DNA of 5,019 nt from an uncultured Caryophanales bacterium. Its GTDB lineage: Bacteria > Bacillota_I > Bacilli_A > RF39 > UBA660. The DNA is taken from NCBI GenBank assembly GCA_947065955.1, contig CAMSXY010000096.1, positions 1-5,019 of the forward strand, written 5' to 3'. Of the stretch, positions 1 to 4,975 are shown in pieces (position 1 is the first letter of the stretch; each line of letters starts with the position of its first letter). Under the pieces are notes generated by a model. The model saw only the letters and a list, made by a program, of their open reading frames with translations, searched no databases and had not been told where the DNA came from. The position numbers and the translations under genes were made by a program.

Positions 1-28
1 ACTTAGTATACCATTACTAAAGTTTTTT
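1..28 (+). terminator. Probable intrinsic terminator of a gene left of the window
   Basis: Arm ACTTAGTA (1-8), loop TACCAT (9-14) and arm TACTAAAGT (15-23) form an 8-bp stem with one bulged A, followed by a T-run at 23-28. The T-run lies on the plus-strand side, so it would end a plus-strand transcript entering from the left, convergent with the ATPase gene. The stem may extend beyond the window edge, so its strength cannot be judged fully. Confidence 0.45.
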
Positions 29-150
29 GTGTCTATATATCTATACTAGCACCAAATTGAAATAGTTTTATTTTAATAAATTGTAGGATGTTAAAGCTAT
101 CGTTGAATTTCTATATAAAGGCATTTATTGATAAACTCTAACTTTTATAT

Positions 151-175
151 AAAAAAATACAGAAAAATCTGTATT
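151..175 (-). terminator. Intrinsic terminator of the PilB-like ATPase gene
   Basis: On the minus strand an 8-bp perfect stem AATACAGA/TCTGTATT (plus 168-175 and 156-163) with a TTTT loop (164-167) is followed directly by a T-tract (155-151). The first arm overlaps the TAA stop codon of the ATPase gene (174-176), so termination comes immediately at the end of the gene. This indicates that the ATPase gene is the last gene of its transcript, and no pilC/gspF-type gene follows in the usual downstream position. Confidence 0.85.
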
Positions 176-1685
176 AAAATTCTGAAAAAATATCATCAAT
201 ATCATCATCGGCAGCTGCATTAAACTTCATTCTTTCTAATAAATCATTTTTAGGAGGTGCTGGTGGAGTAGGAGGTATAGAGGTTTCTCTTTTTACACTT
301 CCAAGAGATGAGGCAGAGGAAGTTTCAACTCTTTTCTCTGGTGGCCTTACTGTTTGCGAAGCTGTTCTTTGAGGAGTTACAATAGGTTTTGAAGGCTCTT
401 TAGCAACTCTTTCAACTCTTTCTGTTGGAGCTTCTTTTTTATTGGTTAAATCTACAAAATCTAAAGAAGATTTTAAATCCATAGAGCCAGCGATACGATC
501 ATCGTCCTCTAATTCAATAATTTTTAAAACTTCCTCAAAAGTAGTTGCGCCTTCTGCAACTTTTTCAAGACCATCTTGAAGAAGGGTTGTAACATCAGAA
601 GTATATACGAGCTCACGCATTTTCTCTTTAACGATTCCTTCACTTAAAGCATCTTTAATTTCTTGATTTATTAATAAAACTTCATGAATAGCAATTCGTC
701 CTTTATAACCATTCCCACAATATTCACAGCCCTCAGCAGAATAGATCTGAGAAACATCTTTATGTAAAACTTTACGGAAAAGACGTTTTTCATATTCATT
801 AGTTGGTCTTGCTGTTTTACATTTTGGACAAAGACGACGCGCTAATTTTTGTGAAATAATTCCAGTTAAAGCACTTGCTAGTAAGTAACGTTCTACATCC
901 ATATCCAAAAGACGTTCAATGGTGTTTAAAGAGTTATTTGTATGGATCGTAGATAATACTAAGTGACCTGTAATAGAGGCACGAACTGCGATTTTAGCTG
1001 TTTCAGTATCACGAATTTCTCCAATCATAATAACGTTTGGATCTTGACGTAAAATAGAACGAAGGGAAGTTGCAAAGTTTAAACCAATTTCGCTGTTTGT
1101 TTGAATTTGATTAATTCCTTCAATATCCATTTCAATCGGATCTTCTACTGTAATAATGTTGGTTTCCTCACGGTTTAATCTTTGTAACATAGAGTAAACT
1201 GTTGTCGATTTTCCACTTCCAGTTGCTCCAGTAACTAAAACAATTCCATTAGGAACATTTAGCATCTGTAAAACTTTTTTATAATTTGATTCGCTGAAAC
1301 CTAAATTTTCAAGTCCAGATACACTCATAGAGTAATCTAAAATACGAATAACAATTTTTTCACCATTGCTGGTTGGAATACTGGATACACGAAGATCCAA
1401 ATTCACATCTTGCAAAGTGGCCTTAATAGCACCATCTTGTGGAAGACGTGATTCTGTAATATTCATACCAGATACAATTTTAATACGAGTTACTAAATTC
1501 TTTTTAATAGAATTAGGAACTTCTGTATAATCAATTAAAGCACCATCAATACGAATACGTACTTTCATAAAATCAGCATGAGGATCAAAGTGAATATCAC
1601 TTGCCCCTCTTTTACTAGCATCTAACAAAATTTCATTGACAATTTCTACGACAGGCATTTTCTCGTAGTCAAATTTTCGTAGCAT
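174..1685 (-). CDS. pilB: GspE/PilB-family type IV pilus / type II secretion assembly ATPase with long C-terminal tail
   Basis: A 503-residue cytoplasmic hexameric ATPase that would power polymerisation of type IV pilins or pseudopilins. Visible motifs in order: the N2 domain (about 8-115, with ASDIHFDPH at 28-36), Walker A GATGSGKST (153-161), Asp box ITVEDPIE (178-185), Walker B VIMIGEIRD (218-226), His box TGHLVLSTIHT (239-249), and a tetracysteine zinc site (C286, C289, C320, C323). The zinc insert marks the assembly (PilB/GspE/ComGA) class rather than retraction PilT. The protein starts directly with N2 and lacks the N1/MshEN domain of long PilBs, so its core resembles ComGA in size. The core ends near residue 390. 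Residues about 395-503 are an extra Pro/Ser/Thr/charged tail ending in an acidic segment (DDDIDDIFSEF). The ATG at 1685 has an AAGGGG ribosome binding site 6 bases upstream. The gene is divergent from two prepilin genes. PilB, GspE and ComGA cannot be separated from sequence alone. Confidence 0.93.
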   Translation of the reverse strand: MLRKFDYEKMPVVEIVNEILLDASKRGASDIHFDPHADFMKVRIRIDGALIDYTEVPNSIKKNLVTRIKIVSGMNITESRLPQDGAIKATLQDVNLDLRVSSIPTSNGEKIVIRILDYSMSVSGLENLGFSESNYKKVLQMLNVPNGIVLVTGATGSGKSTTVYSMLQRLNREETNIITVEDPIEMDIEGINQIQTNSEIGLNFATSLRSILRQDPNVIMIGEIRDTETAKIAVRASITGHLVLSTIHTNNSLNTIERLLDMDVERYLLASALTGIISQKLARRLCPKCKTARPTNEYEKRLFRKVLHKDVSQIYSAEGCEYCGNGYKGRIAIHEVLLINQEIKDALSEGIVKEKMRELVYTSDVTTLLQDGLEKVAEGATTFEEVLKIIELEDDDRIAGSMDLKSSLDFVDLTNKKEAPTERVERVAKEPSKPIVTPQRTASQTVRPPEKRVETSSASSLGSVKRETSIPPTPPAPPKNDLLERMKFNAAADDDIDDIFSEF

Positions 1686-1705
1686 TTTTTCATCCCCTTT
1701 TATCT

Positions 1706-1729
1706 TTTAGGACTAGTTTTTATCCTAAA
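1706..1729. repeat. Inverted repeat in the divergent control region; candidate operator
   Basis: TTTAGGA (1706-1712) and TCCTAAA (1723-1729) are perfect 7-base inverted copies separated by 10 bases, with the palindrome ACTAGT at 1712-1717 inside. The predicted ATPase transcript starts near 1726, inside one arm, so an RNA hairpin in the leader would be incomplete. A DNA site for a dimeric regulator is the better reading. It would cover the start point of the ATPase gene and the -35 region of the prepilin operon. No regulator is recognisable nearby. Confidence 0.45.
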
Positions 1730-1742
1730 TGTATTATATAAT
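1714..1742 (+). promoter_or_regulatory. Probable promoter of the two-gene prepilin operon (weak -35)
   Basis: A perfect TATAAT -10 box lies at 1737-1742. The hexamer 17 bases upstream (1714-1719, TAGTTT) is a poor -35 match and sits inside the inverted repeat. A start near 1749 would leave the AAAGGAG ribosome binding site (1765-1771) in a leader of about 30 bases. The weak -35 beside an inverted repeat would suit activator dependence; that is inference. Confidence 0.5.
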
Positions 1743-1761
1743 AGTTTTAGAATAAATTCAA
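1733..1761 (-). promoter_or_regulatory. Sigma-A-type promoter of the PilB-like ATPase gene
   Basis: On the minus strand, a TTGAAT -35 box (1761-1756; 4 of 6 consensus bases) and a perfect TATAAT -10 box (1738-1733) are separated by 17 bases. Transcription would begin near 1726, giving a leader of about 40 bases before the ATG at 1685, with AAGGGG (1699-1694) as the ribosome binding site. The -10 box shares two bases with the plus-strand -10 box in the palindrome TATTATATAATA (1732-1743), so the two promoters probably compete. Confidence 0.7.
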
Positions 1762-1778
1762 TATAAAGGAGATAAGTT

Positions 1779-2258
1779 ATGAAAAAAAAACAGAAAGGGT
1801 TTGTCCTTGTAGAAACTTTGGTAGTATCTTTACTGGTTCTTACCGTTTTGATTTTTTTGTTTTTACAATTAAATACAATTAATTTAAATTATCAAAAAAG
1901 TTTTCGTTATAATACTGTAGAAGGACTTTACAGTGCCAACAATATGAAAGTCTATATTCTTAAAAATGGATATGAAAATTTAGTAAAAGAAATGAATGAA
2001 AAAAAATCTTATATAGATATTACAAATTGTCAAAATTCTTCTTTAAACAATACGAGTCAATGTTCTAACTTGATAAAAGCTTTACAGATAAAAAAAATTC
2101 TCTTTACGACAGATAATGTTGAAAGTCTTTTAACCCAAAATGAAGTATTTGAACAAAAATTTTTAGACTTTATGAAGTATATGAAAACCAATCAGGAAAA
2201 TAAGTATCGTTTAATTATTGCTTTTGAAAACGACACTTATGCAACTATCAAATTTTAG
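1779..2258 (+). CDS. Type IV prepilin-like protein (minor pilin/pseudopilin), first gene of the pair
   Basis: A 159-residue protein with a class III signal peptide: basic leader MKKKQKG, predicted cleavage between G7 and F8, glutamate at mature position +5 (E12), then a hydrophobic helix (about 8-30). Prepilin peptidase would cut and N-methylate it, after which it would join a pilus or pseudopilus driven by the divergent ATPase. The rest of the protein is not recognisable. It is Lys/Asn-rich with two cysteines (C84 and C95) flanking a polar loop, which could form a disulphide. It is too divergent to assign to GspH, I, J or K or to a ComG member. The ATG has AAAGGAG (1765-1771) 7 bases upstream. 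A run of nine A bases (1782-1790) directly follows the start codon. Its TAG stop overlaps the ribosome binding site of the next gene, so the two are probably translationally coupled. Confidence 0.85.
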   Translation: MKKKQKGFVLVETLVVSLLVLTVLIFLFLQLNTINLNYQKSFRYNTVEGLYSANNMKVYILKNGYENLVKEMNEKKSYIDITNCQNSSLNNTSQCSNLIKALQIKKILFTTDNVESLLTQNEVFEQKFLDFMKYMKTNQENKYRLIIAFENDTYATIKF

Positions 2259-2264
2259 GAGGTG
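2257..2264 (+). promoter_or_regulatory. Ribosome binding site that fixes the start of the second prepilin
   Basis: AGGAGGTG, a near-perfect Shine-Dalgarno sequence, overlaps the TAG stop (2256-2258) of the first prepilin gene and is correctly spaced for the ATG at 2269. The frame is open further upstream to an ATG at 2218, but that start lies inside the first prepilin gene and would put 17 extra residues before the prepilin signal. Confidence 0.9.
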
Positions 2265-2268
2265 TTTT

Positions 2269-2772
2269 ATGAAAAAGAATGGATTTACACTAGTAGAACT
2301 TATAACAACCTTTGCCCTTATTTCAGCGATAGTGATCGTACTTGTACAACTCGTTTTAAATGTTAAAAACACCTACGAAAAATTAGGTGTAAAAACGGAA
2401 CTTTTGCAAACACAGGGAACCCTTTTAGATAAAGTTTATACATCCCTTTTAACAAAAAATGTACAAATTATTTCTTACTGTGGGGAGAATTGTTTAGAAT
2501 TTTATTACCAAAATGGAACAAGTGAAAGACTAACGGTTGATAGAGAAAATAAAATTATATCCTTTGGTAAACATACTGCATCCTTTCTGGATTTAGTAAA
2601 AATCTCTTCTTTAGAAACATCCATTTCGTATGCTCAAAAAGAACTTGTCAATAAAGAAGATGCTATCTTTGAAATACATATTCCAGTTACCGTTTCGACC
2701 ATTCATGACCAAGATTTTGGAATCCATGTTATCTTTCAATACAATCAAAATATGGTATCTATAGTAAAGTAA
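2269..2772 (+). CDS. Type IV prepilin-like protein (GspJ/PilW-like minor pilin), second gene of the pair
   Basis: A 167-residue protein with a textbook prepilin N-terminus: leader MKKNG, cleavage between G5 and F6, the FTLVE motif with +5 glutamate (E10), and a hydrophobic helix to about residue 30. The C-terminal part looks like a beta-rich minor pilin head, with a CGENC pair (C71, C75) in a strand-rich stretch, a basic/hydrophobic segment around 85-100 and alternating hydrophobics near the end (IHVIFQY, 152-158). The general shape of short leader, long helix and beta head recalls GspJ/PilW or ComGF-type minor pilins, but I cannot assign a subfamily. It lies 10 bases after the first prepilin and is surely co-transcribed with it. 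Its last 14 bases overlap the convergent ylbJ gene, and no terminator separates them. Confidence 0.87.
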   Translation: MKKNGFTLVELITTFALISAIVIVLVQLVLNVKNTYEKLGVKTELLQTQGTLLDKVYTSLLTKNVQIISYCGENCLEFYYQNGTSERLTVDRENKIISFGKHTASFLDLVKISSLETSISYAQKELVNKEDAIFEIHIPVTVSTIHDQDFGIHVIFQYNQNMVSIVK

Positions 2773-3739
2773 GCCAAAGATCAAAGAAAATTGCTACCAA
2801 AAAAGAAGAGATAAAAGCATGAAGAATACGAGCCGTCAAAAAGGGTAAATAACGGATTTTAGTATCACTTAAGATACTGATAACCTGCATATGAACGCTG
2901 AGACCCCCAAAAGAGATAATCATAGTGGATAAAATGCTTTTCATTTTAAGAGGGATATTTAAAATACTTACATATTTAAGACCTTGTGTCATTTCAAAAA
3001 AACCATTAATTAAACTTTGATAAAAACTATTTACATTTAAAATATTATCTAAAATGGTAGTAATGACTAAAAACATCGTAACAACACCTAAAATGAGTAA
3101 TAGAGTATGAATACTATTAAGGAGAGCTTCTGTGATAATTTGACCAAAACCTTTTGGATTATCAACTCTTTTTTTATGCATTTTTAAAATAGAATGGGAG
3201 ATGGAAAACGTTGTTTTTTCTTTTGGACAAGGATAATAATTTCGGAAAATAAGTCCAATGAAAATATTTCCCAAATAATGACAAATTAAAATTAAAAATC
3301 CAACTTCTTTATTATTTAAAAAAAGAATAGAGATGGTTCCTAAAATAAAAAGAGGATTGGAAAAATGAGAAAACGTTAAAATTTTTGAGGCTGTATGCTC
3401 ATCCAATTGCCCATTTAAATAAAGTTCTCTTGTATATTTCGCATTACTTGGAAAACCTGATAGGAGACTCATAAAAAAGATAAAAGCCCCTTTTCCATTT
3501 GTTTTAAAAACTTTTGTAAAAAGGGGAGTAAAAAGACCTTCCATCAATTCTACAAAACCATAATTAATAAATAATTCGGAAAGAACAAAGAAAGGAAATA
3601 AAGAAGGAAAAATATTTTTTTGCCAAATACTAAAGGAAAAATTAACAGATTCTAAAATAGTACTAGAATCTGTGAGTATTTCAAACATAATACCAAAAAG
3701 AAGAAGCATAATCAGTATGCTTGTTTGAACTTTCTTCAT
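2759..3739 (-). CDS. ylbJ: YlbJ-family integral membrane protein (nucleoside-recognition/GATE-like domain)
   Basis: A 326-residue, very hydrophobic protein with about eight predicted membrane segments in two halves. Family hallmarks visible: LFPFFVLSE (47-55), the SGFPSNAK loop (94-101), FSNPLFILG (126-134), then in the second half GFFEMTQGL (246-254) and SFGGLSVHMQV (276-286). These match the YlbJ / nucleoside-recognition family. In Bacillus subtilis YlbJ is a sigma-E-dependent sporulation membrane protein needed for a normal spore cortex; its substrate is unknown, and homologues also occur in organisms not known to sporulate. This copy is shorter than the roughly 400-residue Bacillus protein, mainly in the middle loop and C-terminus. 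The ATG at 3739 has AGGTGAG (3749-3743) 3 bases upstream. It is divergent from the YlbL-like protease and convergent, with a 14-bp overlap, with the second prepilin. No terminator is visible after its TAG stop. Confidence 0.88.
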   Translation of the reverse strand: MKKVQTSILIMLLLFGIMFEILTDSSTILESVNFSFSIWQKNIFPSLFPFFVLSELFINYGFVELMEGLFTPLFTKVFKTNGKGAFIFFMSLLSGFPSNAKYTRELYLNGQLDEHTASKILTFSHFSNPLFILGTISILFLNNKEVGFLILICHYLGNIFIGLIFRNYYPCPKEKTTFSISHSILKMHKKRVDNPKGFGQIITEALLNSIHTLLLILGVVTMFLVITTILDNILNVNSFYQSLINGFFEMTQGLKYVSILNIPLKMKSILSTMIISFGGLSVHMQVISILSDTKIRYLPFLTARILHAFISSFLVAIFFDLWLTLL

Positions 3740-3842
3740 TTTCTCACCTAATTAATATAATTCAGAAATTAAAAAGCTAGAACTCTTTTAAAAAGAATGA
3801 AAGAAAAAAATTTTCATAAAATAAATCAGGAGCGTGATAAAA
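3740..3842. promoter_or_regulatory. Divergent ylbJ / ylbL control region (weakly resolved)
   Basis: This 103-base gap must drive both genes. On the minus strand TATATT (3759-3754) is a possible -10 for ylbJ, but no convincing -35 lies 16-18 bases upstream. On the plus strand TATAAT (3756-3761) and TAAAAT (3817-3822) are possible -10 boxes for the protease gene, again with poor -35 matches. The region is extremely AT-rich, so such hexamers arise easily by chance. The ylbJ ribosome binding site AGGTGAG (3749-3743) is the only firm signal on the minus strand. Confidence 0.3.
3828..3832 (+). promoter_or_regulatory. Ribosome binding site deciding the start of the YlbL-like protease
   Basis: AGGAG sits 10 bases before the ATG at 3843 but only one base before an in-frame GTG at 3834. 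A one-base spacer is too short for initiation, so the ATG is preferred although its spacing is a little long. The difference is only three residues. Confidence 0.65.
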
Positions 3843-4841
3843 ATGAAAAATTCTATTAAGAAATATCTTAAAAACTATATAAAATATGTTCTTATCTTTT
3901 TTATTGGATTTGCCCTTGCTTTTATAGAACTACCTTTTTATATTAATGCACCAGGTGGACTCATTAATGTAAGTAATCGAATTAAAGTTGTTGGAGAAAA
4001 TACCTCTTCAGGAAGTTTCAATTTAGCGTATGTAACAGAATATCGAGCAACCATTCCCAATCTTCTTATCGCCCTTATAAATCCCAATTGGGATATTGAA
4101 AGTTATAAAGAAGCCCTATCCAGTAATGAAAACAAAGAACAAGCCCATATAAGAAGCGTAAAAATGTTAAAAGAATCGTATGATAATGCTATTTTGGTTG
4201 CTTTTAAAAAAGCCGAAAAATTTTATCAAATTACAAATCGAGAATTTTATGTAACCTATGTGGATACTTATGCCAAAACAGATCTTGAAATAGGAGATAA
4301 AATTTTAAAAGTTATGGATCTTCCGATTGAATCTAAAGAAGATATTACCCATATTCTTTCAAAGAAAAAAGTAGGAGATGAAGTTTCGATCGAAGTTCTA
4401 AAGGAAGGAAAAATTTATCACAAAAAAGCTTCTATTCAATTGGTAGAAGAAAAAAAAGTAATTGGAATTGTTTTAACAGAAGAAAAAGAAATTGAAACAA
4501 ATCCCGAAATAACTATGGAATTTAACCCTTCTGAATCTGGCCCTTCTGGTGGATTGATGTTAAGTCTTACCATCTATAATAAACTAATAGAAAAAGATCT
4601 TACAAAAGGAAAAACAATTGTAGGAACAGGAACTATTGATGAAAATGGGAAAGTAGGATCGATAGGGGGAGTAGCGTATAAATTAAAAGGAGCTATTAAA
4701 AAAGGAGCGGAAATTTTCTTTGTCCCAAGTGGAGAAAATTTTGAGGAAGCAAAAAAATTAAAAGAAGAAAAAAATTATTCCATTACACTTGTTCCGATTG
4801 ATACTTTTGAACAAGCTGTAGACTTCTTAGAAAATTTATAA
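3843..4841 (+). CDS. ylbL: YlbL/SepM (DdcP) family membrane-anchored PDZ-Lon serine protease
   Basis: A 332-residue protease with one N-terminal membrane anchor (about 15-33) and the rest outside the membrane. The family signature ELPFYINAPGG follows the anchor, then a helical region with HIRSVKMLKESYDNAILVA (102-120), a PDZ domain (about 130-200, with the LEIGDKIL strand at 148-155) and a Lon-type proteolytic domain (about 205-330). The catalytic Ser is S235 in GPSGG and the Lys is K280 in GGVAYK. The 45-residue gap equals the S234/K279 dyad reported for Bacillus YlbL, and the length is close to its 341 residues. Known relatives cut small membrane or secreted targets: DdcP/YlbL removes the division inhibitor YneA after DNA damage, and SepM of Streptococcus mutans trims competence peptide. 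The target here is unknown. The gene ends in its own terminator. The frame is also open from a GTG at 3834, a less likely start. Confidence 0.93.
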   Translation: MKNSIKKYLKNYIKYVLIFFIGFALAFIELPFYINAPGGLINVSNRIKVVGENTSSGSFNLAYVTEYRATIPNLLIALINPNWDIESYKEALSSNENKEQAHIRSVKMLKESYDNAILVAFKKAEKFYQITNREFYVTYVDTYAKTDLEIGDKILKVMDLPIESKEDITHILSKKKVGDEVSIEVLKEGKIYHKKASIQLVEEKKVIGIVLTEEKEIETNPEITMEFNPSESGPSGGLMLSLTIYNKLIEKDLTKGKTIVGTGTIDENGKVGSIGGVAYKLKGAIKKGAEIFFVPSGENFEEAKKLKEEKNYSITLVPIDTFEQAVDFLENL

Positions 4842-4873
4842 AAGCTTATAAATAAAAGGAAAATATTGGAAAT

Positions 4874-4898
4874 AAAGTAGACTTTCTACTTTTTTTTT
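4874..4898 (+). terminator. Intrinsic terminator of the YlbL-like protease gene
   Basis: AAAGTAGA (4874-4881), loop CTT (4882-4884) and TCTACTTT (4885-4892) make a perfect 8-bp stem, embedded in a nine-T run (4890-4898) on the plus strand. It lies 32 bases after the TAA stop of the protease gene. The stem overlaps the -35 box proposed for the next gene. Confidence 0.85.
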
Positions 4899-4906
4899 GT
4901 TACAAT
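4878..4906 (+). promoter_or_regulatory. Candidate promoter of the truncated last gene, overlapping the terminator
   Basis: TAGACT (4878-4883; 4 of 6 -35 bases) and TACAAT (4901-4906; 5 of 6 -10 bases) are 17 bases apart, and TGT just before the -10 gives an extended -10 motif. The -35 box sits in the terminator stem. A start near 4913 would leave a leader of only about 10 bases before the GTG at 4923. Confidence 0.5.
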
Positions 4907-4922
4907 GAAAGAGGTGATATAC

Positions 4923-4975
4923 GTGCAAAGAAGTGAAGTAGACCGAAAAAAAATAACCCCTATGATGAATCAATA
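4923..4975 (+). CDS. Truncated start of an unidentified gene, cut by adapter sequence
   Basis: GTG at 4923 follows a good AAAGAGGTGAT ribosome binding site (4908-4918). About 17 codons are readable (VQRSEVDRKKITPMMNQ) before genomic sequence stops at about 4975. The apparent TAA stop at 4974-4976 uses the first base of the adapter, so the stop is artificial and the true gene continues beyond the contig. An A8 run (4946-4953) makes the frame after codon 8 sensitive to a base-calling error; with one more A the frame would instead read NNPYDES. Too little is left to recognise a family. In Bacillus subtilis ylbL is followed by ylbM and ylbN, but nothing here supports either. Confidence 0.5.

Noticed and set aside
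57..150. Possible promoters or a small gene in the left gap (TTGAAA at 57-62, TTGAAT at 103-108)
   Set aside because: Neither has a matching -10 box at 16-18 bases, and no open frame with a ribosome binding site follows. The region is simply AT-rich.
1691..1693. Alternative ATG just upstream of the ATPase start on the minus strand
   Set aside because: It overlaps the AAGGGG ribosome binding site and is out of frame with the ATPase.
2218..2268. Upstream in-frame start giving the second prepilin 17 extra residues
   Set aside because: It lies inside the first prepilin gene without a ribosome binding site. The AGGAGGTG at 2257-2264 and the MKKNGFTLVE prepilin signal fix the start at 2269.
3784..3796. 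TCTTTTAAAAAGA near-palindrome between ylbJ and ylbL
   Set aside because: It is a T-run next to an A-run with no loop, expected in AT-rich DNA and not tied to a clear promoter.
3834..3842. GTG start for the YlbL-like protease
   Set aside because: The AGGAG site ends one base before this GTG, too close for initiation; the ATG at 3843 has a workable 10-base spacing.
4962..4975. ATGATG as the real start of the last gene
   Set aside because: No Shine-Dalgarno sequence precedes it, whereas GTG 4923 has a strong one; the following sequence is adapter, so no reading frame can be tested.
1..4975. Mobile element, CRISPR array, tRNA or toxin-antitoxin system
   Set aside because: No spaced direct repeats, transposase motifs, terminal inverted repeats or tRNA-like folds were seen on either strand.
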